Position numbers and translations under genes: made by a program
NCBI GenBank assembly: GCA_026315105.1
Contig: CM048747.1
Coordinates: forward strand, 280,865,654 to 280,929,653
Length of the DNA stretch: 64,000 bases
From: Locusta migratoria
Lineage: Eukaryota > Arthropoda > Insecta > Orthoptera > Acrididae
Reading direction: 5' to 3'
Shown here: positions 31,815-42,341 of the stretch, in pieces
Position numbering within the stretch: position 1 is the first letter of the stretch
How the letters are laid out: each line of letters begins with the position of its first letter
Notes under the pieces: generated by a model
Told to the model about the DNA's origin: nothing
Seen by the model: the letters and a program-made list of their open reading frames with translations, nothing else
The model's database searches: none

Positions 31815-32780
31815 ATGATTTAAATTCGTTGTCATGAATAGTGTTTAGGAAATGTCCGACGTATCTAAGCGCAAAAGGGAGAAGGCGAGTCTTACGTATT
31901 TGACGCCGAGGCTGATCGCTCTCATGTGCCCTGGACTCACCATTGTCTTAGTTGTCTGGTATTCTAATCTCTAGATAGTGTGCTAGCTTACAAATATAGG
32001 AAAAAGTTTAGTTTTAGCTTATAATATATGGATCTGCTCTAGGACAGAGAAACGTAAGTAAATTTACAAGAGTTTTGCAATATTTGTTAAAAAAAGAGGG
32101 TGGGGAGGGGGACTATATTCTATTGTAACTGCAGAATTTGTGATACGTTTTGCGCTCCTGTCGACTATTAGTGAGACTTTAGATGTATTAATTAGTTCTT
32201 AAAAATTGTTGGAAATGGAACTTTACTGCAATAAACCGAATAATTTGAAACAGTGGAGAGGAAGTACTTGCAAACAAAGAGGTGAACACCAGAAATATCA
32301 GTAGGTATCAGTTTGGCGCTTACTGTCGTGAAAAGGGAGCTAGGTAGTGGCTGTCTGCGACACTTCTCCGTAGGTTCTTCTTTAAGAATAAATTCCAGGG
32401 CTCTTACGTTTAAAGGAGAGGACTCCTGGAACTCACCGATCGACTGAAGTGCTTCCATCGCACGTTTAGTTACCAGATCGTAAACTGGCAGTTGATGCAC
32501 TGCTCAGTCTCGTTTTAAAGCAGCATAAAACGAAACTGTGTAGTTTTTTTGCGGTGCACGTTCCGGAGTATGGCTTGACTACGTGATCCAAATATTCAGA
32601 TAATACCACGAGTATTTCAAGCCCAGTTCAATGTTTTTACAGATGACTGTTAGTATGGCTTAATCAAGAGGGTTTTCAAAGTTTTATTTATTTTTATTTG
32701 TAGGCTGGTCATTCGTAATAATAAACAAAACCTAATGTACTTTGACGGAAGTCGTTAGGGATATGTCCTTGATACACGTT
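31815..32780. other. Unassigned DNA
   Basis: AT-rich with one 102-residue minus frame (32192-32500) that has no known motif. Nothing else noted. Confidence 0.35.
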
Positions 32781-32958
32781 TTAAATGTTTGTAATCCTAT
32801 GGGTCCAAAACTACGTCGGTCATCAGTCCCTAGTCGTACAAACTACTTACACTAAGTTAAACTAACCAAAGGACAACACACACATCCATGCCTGAGGGAG
32901 GATTCGAACCTCCGACGCGAGAGGCCGCGCAATCAGTAACGTGACGCTCTAGACCACT
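32781..32958 (-). mobile_element. tRNA-derived SINE, family A (old, partial head)
   Basis: The tail complement ttaaatgtttgtaat starts at 32,781, followed by a tcatcagtccctag block, the complement of the B box (ggattcgaacctccgac) and a decayed head ending tctagaccact. No clear target duplication. Confidence 0.8.
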
Positions 32959-33775
32959 TATTTCCTTTTCTTTTTTCTTTCTTTGTTTTCTGTGAGTATG
33001 TATGGAGGTGGTCTTTGGGTTGTAAAGAATGTTTTGTAACTTTATTTTTATTCTTCTTAATTTTTCGTTATTATTTTATTTTTATTTGTAATATTAACAA
33101 AGTAAAACCGTCTTTTCCATGACTGGATTCTGTTTAAAGGAAATCAATGAGAAGTAAACAACAGCGTAGATTGGCGATAAAAACAATAAAACAATAAGAA
33201 AAGGAACAAAAAAAGTAATTCCTGGAGACCTCATTTTCTGCGCATTACTCCACTATGGACGCTGCCAAATCGTCATAGCATATCTTCTCGCAGTATTGAG
33301 CAGTTACCGTTGATCTGTTGTACCACTTTTTTAATGATGTAGAAACGAGATCGCATGAGAAATAAAAGAAGCAATAGTAATGCTACTGTGGGATGATAAC
33401 AAAATCACTTTTCTATCTTAGTGCAGATTTATTTAAAAAAGCGGGGCAGAAAAATCTTGAAAATTAAGCATCTTTCTTCAGTAAGGGTGTGTAGCGAGAC
33501 GGGCGAACACAAGTCTTTATTGGATAAGAGGCTGCCTGAAAAACTGTTAATTCTTTTTACTGCTAATCAAATTATGCTTCTCACTATAACATCATAGAAG
33601 TTGTTTATGGCAGTCCTAAAAACTTAAACTTTAACCGTGGATAGACTTAGTTTCCGATTTTGCAGCCCACTAACACACGAAAAAATGTCATTGAGTTCTT
33701 CTTCTCAAAGAAGGTCTCACATTTAAAGAGGCTTTTAGTTTAATTTAACACATAGGTCTATGTGCACAAGAGCCA
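32959..33775. other. Unassigned AT-rich DNA
   Basis: T-rich then A-rich sequence. No frame, repeat or motif supports annotation. Confidence 0.4.
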
Positions 33776-33779
33776 GGAG

Positions 33780-34520
33780 GGCATCAAAACGTTGAAAATG
33801 GGGAAAAGCCACAGGACTAGATGGCATATTCCCTGAATTTATAAGACATATAGAAGAACATGGAAGAACTTGGCTGAAGAAGATCTGCAATGAAATACTC
33901 GAAACCGGAAGGGTACCTGAACTGTTCAAAATCGCACACACAATAGCAGGCGTCAAAACCGGAAAGCCAATAGATGATCCCTCAAGTTATAGGCCAACTG
34001 CACTGCTGAGCGTGTGCTTCTAACTACTGGAACGTCTTATCCAACACAGAATAAAAGAAATAATAAACAATGTAACCCCGACATACCAGGCGAACAGGTT
34101 CTAGCCTTGACATCCTACTTGGAGGCTGGATTCCAAAAGAAACTAAAGACATCTGTGGCCTTTGTCGCTCTCTCAGCAGCATATGATACGGTGTGGCTAG
34201 ATGGACTCCTGCTGAAGTTAAAAAAGCATATCCCAAGTAAAAAATTGACGATACTTATGGAGAACATGCTAACGAACCGTCACTTCAAGGTTGGCATTGG
34301 ACAAGGAAAAAGCAAGTCATTTACAGTCAAAAATGGGCTCCCCCAAAGATCAGTCCTAGCACCCTTGCTTTTCAATCTGTAAACAGTTAAAAGTTTTGCT
34401 ATATGATGACCTTGCCATAGCCATACAAACCAGCACACGTGAGGAAGGAGAAACTATGTTGTCCAGAGACCTAGAAGCTCTCAACAAATGTTACAAAGCA
34501 TGGAGAATCCAGACAAATGC
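33780..34520 (+). pseudogene. Non-LTR reverse transcriptase pseudogene (Jockey/CR1 group)
   Basis: Ordered RT blocks on the + strand: GKATGLDGIFPEFIRHIEEH (33,806-33,865), ICNEILETGRVPELFK, DDPSSYRPTALLS (33,975-34,013), then a stop. In a shifted frame follow VAFVALSAAYDTVWLDGLLL (34,158-34,217), the palm A block with its first aspartate changed to A, and NGLPQRSVLAPLLFNL (34,334-34,382), where GLPQGS has R for G. The active site reads LLYDDLAIAI (34,396-34,425). Four or more frame breaks. The 5' and 3' regions are missing. Confidence 0.85.
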
Positions 34521-34559
34521 AGCAAAGAAGTTCGTGTATTCCATATGAATAACAGAACT

Positions 34560-34935
34560 GTGCATTTTCTAAGTGTTCTGCCAAAGAAACGCTGCCTTTG
34601 GTTCGTCCTCCCCACGATATTGTCTATGTGTTCTTTCCAATTAAAGTTGTTCATGAGTGTTACTTCCAGATATTAAATTGAATTTACAACCTGTAGATTT
34701 AACTAATTTATCGTGTAAATGAAGTTTAATTGATTTCTTTTACTACTCATGTGAACGACTATACACGTTTCATTATTAAATGTCAATTGCCAATTTTTGC
34801 ACTGTGCAGATATCTTATCTAAATCGTTTTGCAGTTACATTTTATCTTCTGGTTCCTTTTACTAATCGATAAATAACAGCGCCATCTGCAAACAGTGTAA
34901 GAGAGCTCCTCAGATTGTCTCCTAATTATTTAATT
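34560..34935 (-). pseudogene. CR1-like RT C-terminal fragment, opposite orientation
   Basis: The minus strand contains the counterpart of the WKEHVDNI...RRFIGRT and KCKVMHIG-type blocks (complements around 34,570-34,640 and 34,750-34,790). It aligns by eye with 10,520-10,760. No catalytic block is intact. It abuts the + strand RT remnant, giving two converging retroelement fragments. Confidence 0.65.
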
Positions 34936-35821
34936 TGACATAGAGCGTTTGCTGCAATTCATCGAGCTTTTGATGTCAAGTTAGTTCAACAGTCTTTGTA
35001 TAGAAACCCACTCGCCACAGGAAAGATGTTTGGCAGTTGTGAGAAAACGTTTCATAGAGCAAAATTACTACCAACAGGTATAGACCTTTCAGAATTCCTG
35101 TATTGTCCTAATATCTGTTGTTAATAAAAATGTTAAATGTTCTGTAAGGCTTACTGAATGCTTTACATGACAGCGTTTGTTACTTACTGCAGTAAAGTGG
35201 AGTTGATTAGTGTTAGGGAATTGTCATGTTTAATAAGGTGATTCCTTGGATTTACAATATCGTGGCCTTAGTGTAAATTTTGCATGATTGCCATAACGAT
35301 CACTGTCCTCTTCTGGTATGAATTTTGTATAGTCGAACGACTGTACTACGTAATGCTTACAGGGCCCGCAAGACAGCTACGTTATTTTGATTTCATCTAT
35401 ATCAGACTGAACCCAATTCAGGTCGTTAGGTTGTTTTAGTGCATGATAGGACATAATGTTTAAATTTTAGTATGTAGTCTGTTGAATTTAAAGTGTTTCG
35501 TTAGAAATCTGCTACAAGTACAAAAACTATTTATCCCAGTTATCAAATCCTACAGTCCTGGAATAAGTCTACTAAGAACAGTGATTCAGCGAAAAGATTT
35601 TCCACTTTCCGTCTACAAAATATTCGTTTTTGCTTAGAAAGAAAATAATACCTTTGCTCACTGAGTGTCCATCACTTTGTAAATAAAAGCAACTCGTGAA
35701 ACACAGTTGTTAAGCCCAAAAAAAGTTTGAAGTCCAACTATGTGTGCTATTTACAACGCAAAACTTTGGGTCTTAATGTAAGAAGAAACACTGTCTAGAG
35801 GAGCAATTTTACATTTATATG
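34936..35821. other. Unassigned AT-rich DNA
   Basis: No supportable feature. Confidence 0.4.
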
Positions 35822-37990
35822 TAAGTCTATACTCCGCAGGCCGCAAACTGTGCACGCGGGAAGATACCTCCACTGCTACCTTCGTTCCAGTTCCAAATAA
35901 GGCGACAGAAAAACAACGGCTTGTATTCTTCCGAACGACCCCTATTTTCCCTTATCTTATCTTGGACAAAATGTATGTTGGCGGCAGAACAAACGTTCAC
36001 CAGTCAGCCTCTAAATTTCCTCTGTAGTGTTGCGAGCGTGAAGGTCGGGGTGAGAGTTTAAAATTGGGAATGATTAATTTTTTTAAACTCACAACCACCA
36101 GCTGCGAACCAAATTCCTAAACATGCAAAAACACTGGAACCGTGTTTGCGACTGTTTAACTCGTTTTCTAGGGGATGATATCACACGTTCGCAGCTTTCC
36201 TTCCCTGCATATGATTAACAAAACAAATTCATAATAAAATCAAGTTCATGAGAGAAAAGGGTGTACTAACTACTATTTTTGAAAACACGTGAAAGTTCAC
36301 TTTATGTTGTTTATTTCACAATATTTGAACCCTGTGGCTGATACGTCTGTACGTCGACACATTTACCAAATAAAGTTATAGCTCGTGAGCCCCCAGACAA
36401 AATGAATATTTGCCGCGAATTGTTTTCACACCACGTGTTTGTCTCAAACACCGTTTATGTTCATGCCTATGCGACGACACGTGTTACATTAACAAATCAC
36501 AGTCACTTTAATTCAATGCGATGCACACCTTGTTCCACTGACTAAATATTCACAAACACACAGTAGCACTCGATTAAACTTGGTGCAGTCTACGACGAGC
36601 AACCACACGTGGCGATTGCCACACACAAATATAAAGTCACCACTTCGAGATCCACATGCCGACTCAATGAAATGCTGAGCGACGCCGCCCGGCCAGCTAC
36701 TCCACGTGCTTCCGAGTCTCGTCACTTCCTGCCCTCACGCGCGCTCGCGTCAAAAGCTCAACTGCCGGGGTTTTTTCCCCTACGTCATCAACTTCCCCAT
36801 GTGAGCTGTTCTAACCGATTTGCCAACGTACAGCGCTCAGCCAATACATTTCTAAAACTTTACTTAAAATCAAAATAATTACACTACACATTAAATACAT
36901 TGTCTTCTTAGGTTTTTATATTGGTATAAACATACTTTGTACTATTTATCATAATTGTGCAATTTCTTATGTCACAGATAAGTGATTCAACTGAATATTT
37001 CAAGGTAAAATACACAAGATTAATTAAAAATAAAATGAGAAATAGTTAATATATTATTTTTATAAACAAACATTGCCATGCTAGTTGTGTAACTGTCTTG
37101 TATTCATTGATAATTTATTACTTTTCATTGTCAATTAAACATATTACGCCAGATGTGACTATATCAGCTAATGTATTGTTTATTTATCAACAGGCTATTT
37201 TGTAATGAGGGCCTTAAAGGTTCCTAACTGCATCGTATTACTTCAAATGCCTGTAGTATTATAATATTTTATTTCACGCTGTGCACTGCACTGTGCCTGG
37301 CACTCGCCATTGTCGCTCTCTCCCCTCACCGGAAACGAACTGGAAAATCCTAAGTTGGAACAAGCCACCAACGTCGGCCTGCTCGCTGGCCTCCCGTCAG
37401 CTACAAGCACACAGCAAATCTCAACGTGGAGAATTTCTACGTATGGCCTAACTATACATGTTGTCACCCAACTGTGTACATACATTGCTACCATAATTAA
37501 TAAGATTAAAATTGTGTAACATTTAGTGCATTGGCATGGTCAATGTTTGCAGTGAACTTCATACTGTTTAATTATCAAATGCTATTGATTACTGGTATTT
37601 CTATTAGGCGGTAATCTCACAGTGTTCCTGGAAAAGAATGTTGATTTTCCTACAGTGGTTCCCATTTGAGTTTCCGAAGTATCTCTATACTCGCGTATTG
37701 CATTTCTAGCAGCCCCCCCCCTCTGAATTTCTTTTATGTCTTTCATTAAACCAATCTGGTATGAAACCAAAATAGTTGAACCGTACTCGAGAAAGAGTCG
37801 CATTAGAATTCTGTACACGGTCTGCTTACAGATGAACCACACTTCCCAAATTTCTTCCCATAAACTGAAGTCGACTGTCCGCTTTTCCCCTAACTGTCCT
37901 CACATCCTCGTTCCACCCCACATTGCTCTGCAACATTACACCGTGCTATTTAATCGAAGCGACTGTACGGCTACGTGGCGAAGAAAAATA
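35822..37990 (-). pseudogene. CR1-like retrotransposon 3' fragment, split by a solo LTR
   Basis: Left part 35,822-36,030 is a 3' UTR/C-terminal segment (contains ccttatcttatcttggacaa and aaatgtatgttggcggcaga, as at 11,290-11,345). After the LTR, 37,622-37,990 continues with coding for a VWDPYQ-equivalent (SYQIGLMKDIKEIQRGGAAR), then NAIREYRD. Removing the LTR and one 4-bp duplication joins ctctgtagtgt to tcctggaaaag, which matches the usual uninterrupted sequence of this family as I remember it. Inactive and 5'-truncated. Confidence 0.8.
36031..37621. mobile_element. Solo LTR, family L1a (1.59 kb), copy 1
   Basis: Starts TGcgagcgtgaagg and ends gtaatctcaCA. The 4-bp duplication gtgt lies at 36027-36030 and 37622-37625. 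There is no primer-binding site, gag or pol beside it, and the host retroelement is contiguous across it, so it is a solo LTR left by LTR-LTR recombination. A GC-rich promoter-like zone occurs at 36,680-36,800. The coding strand cannot be decided. The second copy at 58,780-60,353 is highly similar throughout. A 4-bp TSD suits Gypsy-type elements, but the superfamily is not proven. Confidence 0.85.
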
Positions 37991-38365
37991 TAGTAACTTA
38001 TTTTCTCTTCTTTCCACTACCTCCTCTGTATTACAACAGGTGACGAATGACTGAATTTTGTTGTAAAGAAAGTGAGGTAGTTGCGAAGTTACTTTCAATA
38101 CACTGAGTGAAATGCACACTAAACAAAAAAGTTCTCCAACCTGTTGTCTTCTCAACTTATGTCCGGAGCGCGGTAGACGGCACGTTCGTCGTTGATTTTT
38201 GATATTGTGGCTGGTAGATCTGTTAGCGAGGTTCTTGTGTCGTGAAAGAGTAACATTAATTTAGTTCTTATTAAAGCAGGAATAGAGAAACTGCACAATT
38301 AAAAACCATGGAAAATTTATTTTTGTTATGGGAAACAGCCAATAACGCTTATAATTTTTATTACG
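37991..38365. other. Unassigned stretch
   Basis: No recognisable frame or repeat. Confidence 0.35.
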
Positions 38366-39172
38366 AGGGTTGGAACTTAAACAGTGGCAACACTTTTGTG
38401 GAGAAACTATGCAATGGAATCTGCTGTTGCCGCTGATAGCACATGTTGATGACATACCTAACTTACCTCCGAGCAAATGTACTCGCCCGTCCCACATCAC
38501 CGGCATGCGCACAAGCGAGGGAAACAATCACGTGTGAGCGAGCGGTCTAACGTAACGGTGTCACCATGTTTTCGAAACAGGAACAACGGAGTTGGATCAA
38601 GATTAAACATGCCAGAGGTCGTACAGCACGACAGCGTCATCAAGGTGAGGCGCGCGGGGAATCGTCATTGCCGTACAGAACAGTGGCACATAGGGTAAAA
38701 GCCTTCAACGAAGGTCGGAAAACTGTGGCAGACATCCATCAGGTAGTATACTGTTCGTTTTTGCAGCATCAACTGCGACCAGCTTTGCGAAAGAATAGGC
38801 AATACTTTCCTGGCAACCCATCCATCATTTTGCACGTCAATGCGAGACGTATACAGGTGAGGCTGCTCTGTTGGATCGATGGAGCTGGGAAGTACTGTAC
38901 CATCCACCACACTCCCCGGAGTCCTTGTGACTTATTTGATTCCGAAGATGAAGTAACCACTTCGCTTCAGAACTGTTCCAGTGATTCGACAGGCAGTAAC
39001 CGCTCCATTTGCACTATCAACAAAACAGGCTCTGCTAACAGTATACTACGCCTTCTACATCGCTGGCAACGGGTTATACACGACCCTGGTGACTACTTTA
39101 AAGGACGGTAACAGGTGCAAGTATGTAACGCTTTTGAATCGGTTGTGAATAAATAGTTGCCACTTTCCTCAT
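38366..39172 (+). pseudogene. Mariner-like element, internally deleted, copy 1
   Basis: The left TIR is acgagggttggaacttaaac (38,365). A start at 38,566 opens MFSKQEQRSWIKIKHARGRT and continues to VAHRVKAFNEGRKTVADIH, the HTH region. It then jumps to FLQHQLRPALRKNRQ and PSIILHVNARR near the second catalytic block (expected HDNAR; here HVNAR). The end of the transposase (LHRWQRVIHDPGDYFKG) follows, then taaatagttgccact as a decayed right TIR. The central part with the first catalytic D is deleted. Confidence 0.85.
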
Positions 39173-39479
39173 GTCAGCACGTTGTAGGTGTCGCCACCGG
39201 CGCCAACCTTGTGTGAATGCTCTGAATGCATTTCCATATCCCAGCATCTTCTTCCTGTCAGTTAAATTTCGCGTCTGTAGCACGTTATCTTCGTGGTGTA
39301 GCAATTTTAATGGTCAGGAGTGTATGTTAAGATATCGGTTGTGGCTTTAATATAAAAATATACTGAAATTGACTGTCGTTGAATTCGGCATTCGGTAACA
39401 TAGATATTTAACAAGTCAATTTTGACCTCAAACAGGCTATTAAAATATTTTTAGATTACCGGAAATTTAAAAAAATGTG
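39173..39479. other. Unassigned stretch
   Basis: Between the mariner end and the Tc1 remnant; no feature seen. Confidence 0.35.
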
Positions 39480-40560
39480 GTCCTTCCTGACCACTTGATC
39501 ATCAAGGGACTGTTGAACCAGATTGTTCTACCCCCCACGGCGATTCGGCGTATATATCTCAGATTGTTTGGTGGGTCGTATCGTCAAGAGAAAGTCCTTT
39601 TTAATCTGTTCCAGGCATGTTCCTGTCTGGAGAACATGCTGGCCATTCTAATCTTGCGATGCCGTTATCTTGAAGGAACGCAGTCACAAGATGTGCACGA
39701 TGAGCGCGGGAATTGTCGTCCATTAAAACGAAACCCTAACCGTAATTCTGCCGATATGGCTGCACTATTGTCGGAGGATGTCATACATGCACCGTCTTCT
39801 ACGACCATCAGTGTCGCACGGTAGCCCTCATAATGCCACCCCAGAACATCGGGGGACCACCAATTTTGCTGCACTTGCTAGATGGCGTCTCTGACACGTT
39901 CAGGCTGATCAGGCTGCCTTCCAAAACCTCCCTGACGATTGTATGGTGGAATCAGATGCGTCTCATCTATGAATGGGTGTGACGTTGCATGTTATGTAAA
40001 CTAATGAGTAGGCCTACATTTCGTGTCGAAACACGAAGATCTGTGGCTGCATGAAAATTATTATTCAGCATGGCGACGTTCTTATCGGCGTTCGTCCGTG
40101 CTAAAATCGGTAAGACGGTCATAAACTGCTGCGGTAGCCTTTTGGCGACCAGAGTGAGGCAAGTCATGGACAGTTCTTGTACCTCCTCCACGTCCGAACA
40201 ACGTCGCTGCAATTCACTTCGAGACGTCTGGAAACTTTCCTTCATGACAGTCCCTCCTGCCGTAAAGTAACAAAAGCGGATACCATCAAACTTTGAAATT
40301 GACCTCCTAGGCATGGGAGAACTATAAGTAACACAAGCTACGTACTTGCTTCCTCGTGTTATGACTGGAACTGATCGGCTATATTCCCCAATTCGTCGTA
40401 TTAATAGTGCTCATGCGTGGTTCTGTAAGTCTTTGGGCGGGTTGAGTGACTTAATATGGACAATCTAAGGAAAAGGGGTTCTTGGTGCAACATACACATT
40501 CAACGTCAGTGTTCAGGAAACCTTGGATACAAGGCGATGCAACATTTGCTTTGATGTTTG
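39480..40560 (-). pseudogene. Tc1-like transposase pseudogene with right terminus
   Basis: The N-terminus at 40,314 reads PRRSISKFDGIRFCYFTAGG (the equivalent of MPRRSIPRFDRVRIV), with helix and GRP-like VEEVQELSMTCLT, then NADKNVAMLNNNFHAATDLR. Past a break, FWGGIMW-equivalent sequence (QQNWWSPDVLGWHYEGYRAT, VVEDGACMTSS) appears at 39,874-39,780. A decayed TIR, the complement of caaacatcaaagcaaatg, ends at 40,560 beside TA. Stops are numerous. A paralogous remnant lies at 60,400-61,740. Confidence 0.75.
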
Positions 40561-40670
40561 TATATCCGGTTTACCAGGTGACTATATTTTTTAATAGATA
40601 GTACGGCAACTACGGGCTTTTTGACAACTGCACTAACTTCACGTAGTAGATTCGTATAGTGTCTAAATAC

Positions 40671-41435
40671 GACGGTTGGAACTTTAATAGTGGCAACACT
40701 GCTGTGGAGATACTATGAAATGGAATCTACTATTGTCGCTGACAGCACACGTCGTTGACATACCTACCTTACCTCCGAGCAAATGAACTCGTCCGTCCCA
40801 CGTCACTGGCGTGCTCACAATGGACCAAGATTGATTGTGCCAGAGGTTGTACAGCACGACAGTATTATCAAGGTCTTCGAGAGGCGTGCGGAAAATCGGC
40901 ATTGCTGTACAGAACACTGCCACGTTCGCTAAAAGGCTTCAACGAAGGTCGGCAAACTGTGGCAGACATGCATAGGGCAGGTAGTCCTAGAGTCTCTGAA
41001 GAAGAAGTGCATACTGTTACCTCGTTAGTGGACAGTGATCGACCAAAACGATTCGTGAGCTCCCTCACGAAACCGGATTAGCGCATACAGAGAAAGCTGT
41101 GGCTACTCTCTTCGGTCGATGGGACTGGGAAGTACTGTACCACCCACCATCCTCCCCGGACTTAACTCCTTGTAACTTTGATTCCGAAGAAGAAGAAACC
41201 ACTTCGTGACATTAGCTTTAAAACTGTTCCAGAGATTCGATAGGCAGTAGACCGCTCCATCCGCACCATCAACAGAACAGGATCTGCTAACGGTATACGA
41301 CGGTTTCCACATCGCTGGCAACGGGTTCTACACAACGCTGGTGACTACTTTAAATGACCTTAACAGGTGTTAATATGTAACGCTGTTGTATCGGTGATGA
41401 ATAAATAGTTCTCACTACTTAAGTTCCAACCTATC
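40671..41435 (+). pseudogene. Mariner-like element, internally deleted, copy 2
   Basis: Same family as copy 1: left end acggttggaactttaatagt, right end ctacttaagttccaacc. Decayed HTH sequence (gaggcttcaacgaaggtcgg, shared with copy 1) is followed directly by FGRWDWEVLYHPPSSPDLTP (41,115-41,170), the block around the third catalytic residue. The middle of the transposase is missing, but a different part is retained than in copy 1, so the deletions arose independently. Stops throughout. Confidence 0.85.
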
Positions 41436-41516
41436 CTTGTGCCAAAACATCAATTAACTGCTTAACGGTTCAGTCTTACCTGGGTCTAGTGATTGTGCTG
41501 CACAGGGTAGATGTTT

Positions 41517-41930
41517 GCCGCGGTGGAGTAGCCGAGCGGTCTAAAATGTTCAAATGTTTGTATAGCTTATGGGAGTTAACTACGGGGTCATCAGTCCCTA
41601 AACTTACAAACTACTTATCAAATAGCTTATCCTAAGGACGGCACAAATATCCATGCCCGAGGGGGGGACTCGAACCCCCGACCGTAGTAGCCGTGCCGAC
41701 CGTGACTGGAGCGCCTCAGTCCCCTCGGCCACCGCGGCCGGCCGAGCGGTCTAAGGCGCCTCGCAGTGGAGCGCGCGGTTGCTCGCCGTTGAGGTTCGAG
41801 TCCTCCCTGGGGCATAGGTGTGTGTGTTTGTCCTTAGATTAGTTTACCTTAGGTTAAGTAGTTTGTAAGCTACGGACTGATGACCACGCAGTTGGTCCTA
41901 CAGATTTACAAACATTTGAACATTTGAAGA
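41517..41930 (+). mobile_element. tRNA-derived SINE, family A2 subtype, host of a nested SINE
   Basis: The head (gccgcggtggagtagccgag, continuing at 41,755 with ggcgcctcgcagtggagcgc), B box ggttcgagtcctcc and tail aacatttgaacatttga define a subtype also present at 63,253. It differs from the main A group in the anticodon region. It is cut after gccgagcggtctaa by the inverted SINE at 41,545-41,740. Confidence 0.93.
41545..41740 (-). mobile_element. tRNA-derived SINE, family A, nested in a family A2 SINE
   Basis: Full-length minus copy with a 14-bp duplication gccgagcggtctaa (41531-41544 and 41741-41754) taken from the A box of the host SINE. The two related sequences are in opposite orientation, giving partially self-complementary DNA. 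Confidence 0.96.
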
Positions 41931-41971
41931 TGTTTGTTGATCTTATGGCGCTCCAGAAACCCCACCTGTAC

Positions 41972-42268
41972 CTCCAGAATGATGTTTCCACTCTGCAGCG
42001 AAAAGTGTGGGTTGATAGGAAATTCCCTAGCAGAGTAAAAATTGTGCCGGAACACGGATTCGAAATTGGGACTGTTGCCTTTCACGGGCTATCTCTCATA
42101 CCAATTGACGGCCCGTGAGTCTTGTCGGGATAGCTCAGTGGCAGAGTGCTTTCCCGCGAAAGGCATCGGTCCCAGATTCGAATCACGGTTCTGGTACACA
42201 GTTTTAATTTGCTAGGCAGTTTTACCCTGTGCCTTCTTGGCTATGTGTATAGGTTCAGTATCATTCTG
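41972..42268. repeat. tRNA-like foldback element (~300 bp)
   Basis: Termini are ccagaatgat (41,972) and atcattctgg (to 42,268). The arms are diverged inverted copies. The right arm (+) carries gggatagctcagtggcagag as A box and cccagattcgaatcacgg as B box near 42,127-42,190. The left arm carries the complement (ggattcgaaattgggac near 42,057). A high-copy insect repeat of this architecture is familiar to me from memory. It lies within the decayed Tc1 pseudogene. Confidence 0.8.
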
Positions 42269-42341
42269 GAATATGACAGTCTTTGGCAAAAGTAAGAAGC
42301 ACTTTATCGTCGAGATATTCATTCGCAGTAATCACAGTTAA

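Noticed and set aside
42119..42190. Functional tRNA gene
   Set aside because: A and B boxes are good, but the acceptor and anticodon stems do not pair properly and the unit is one arm of a foldback element.
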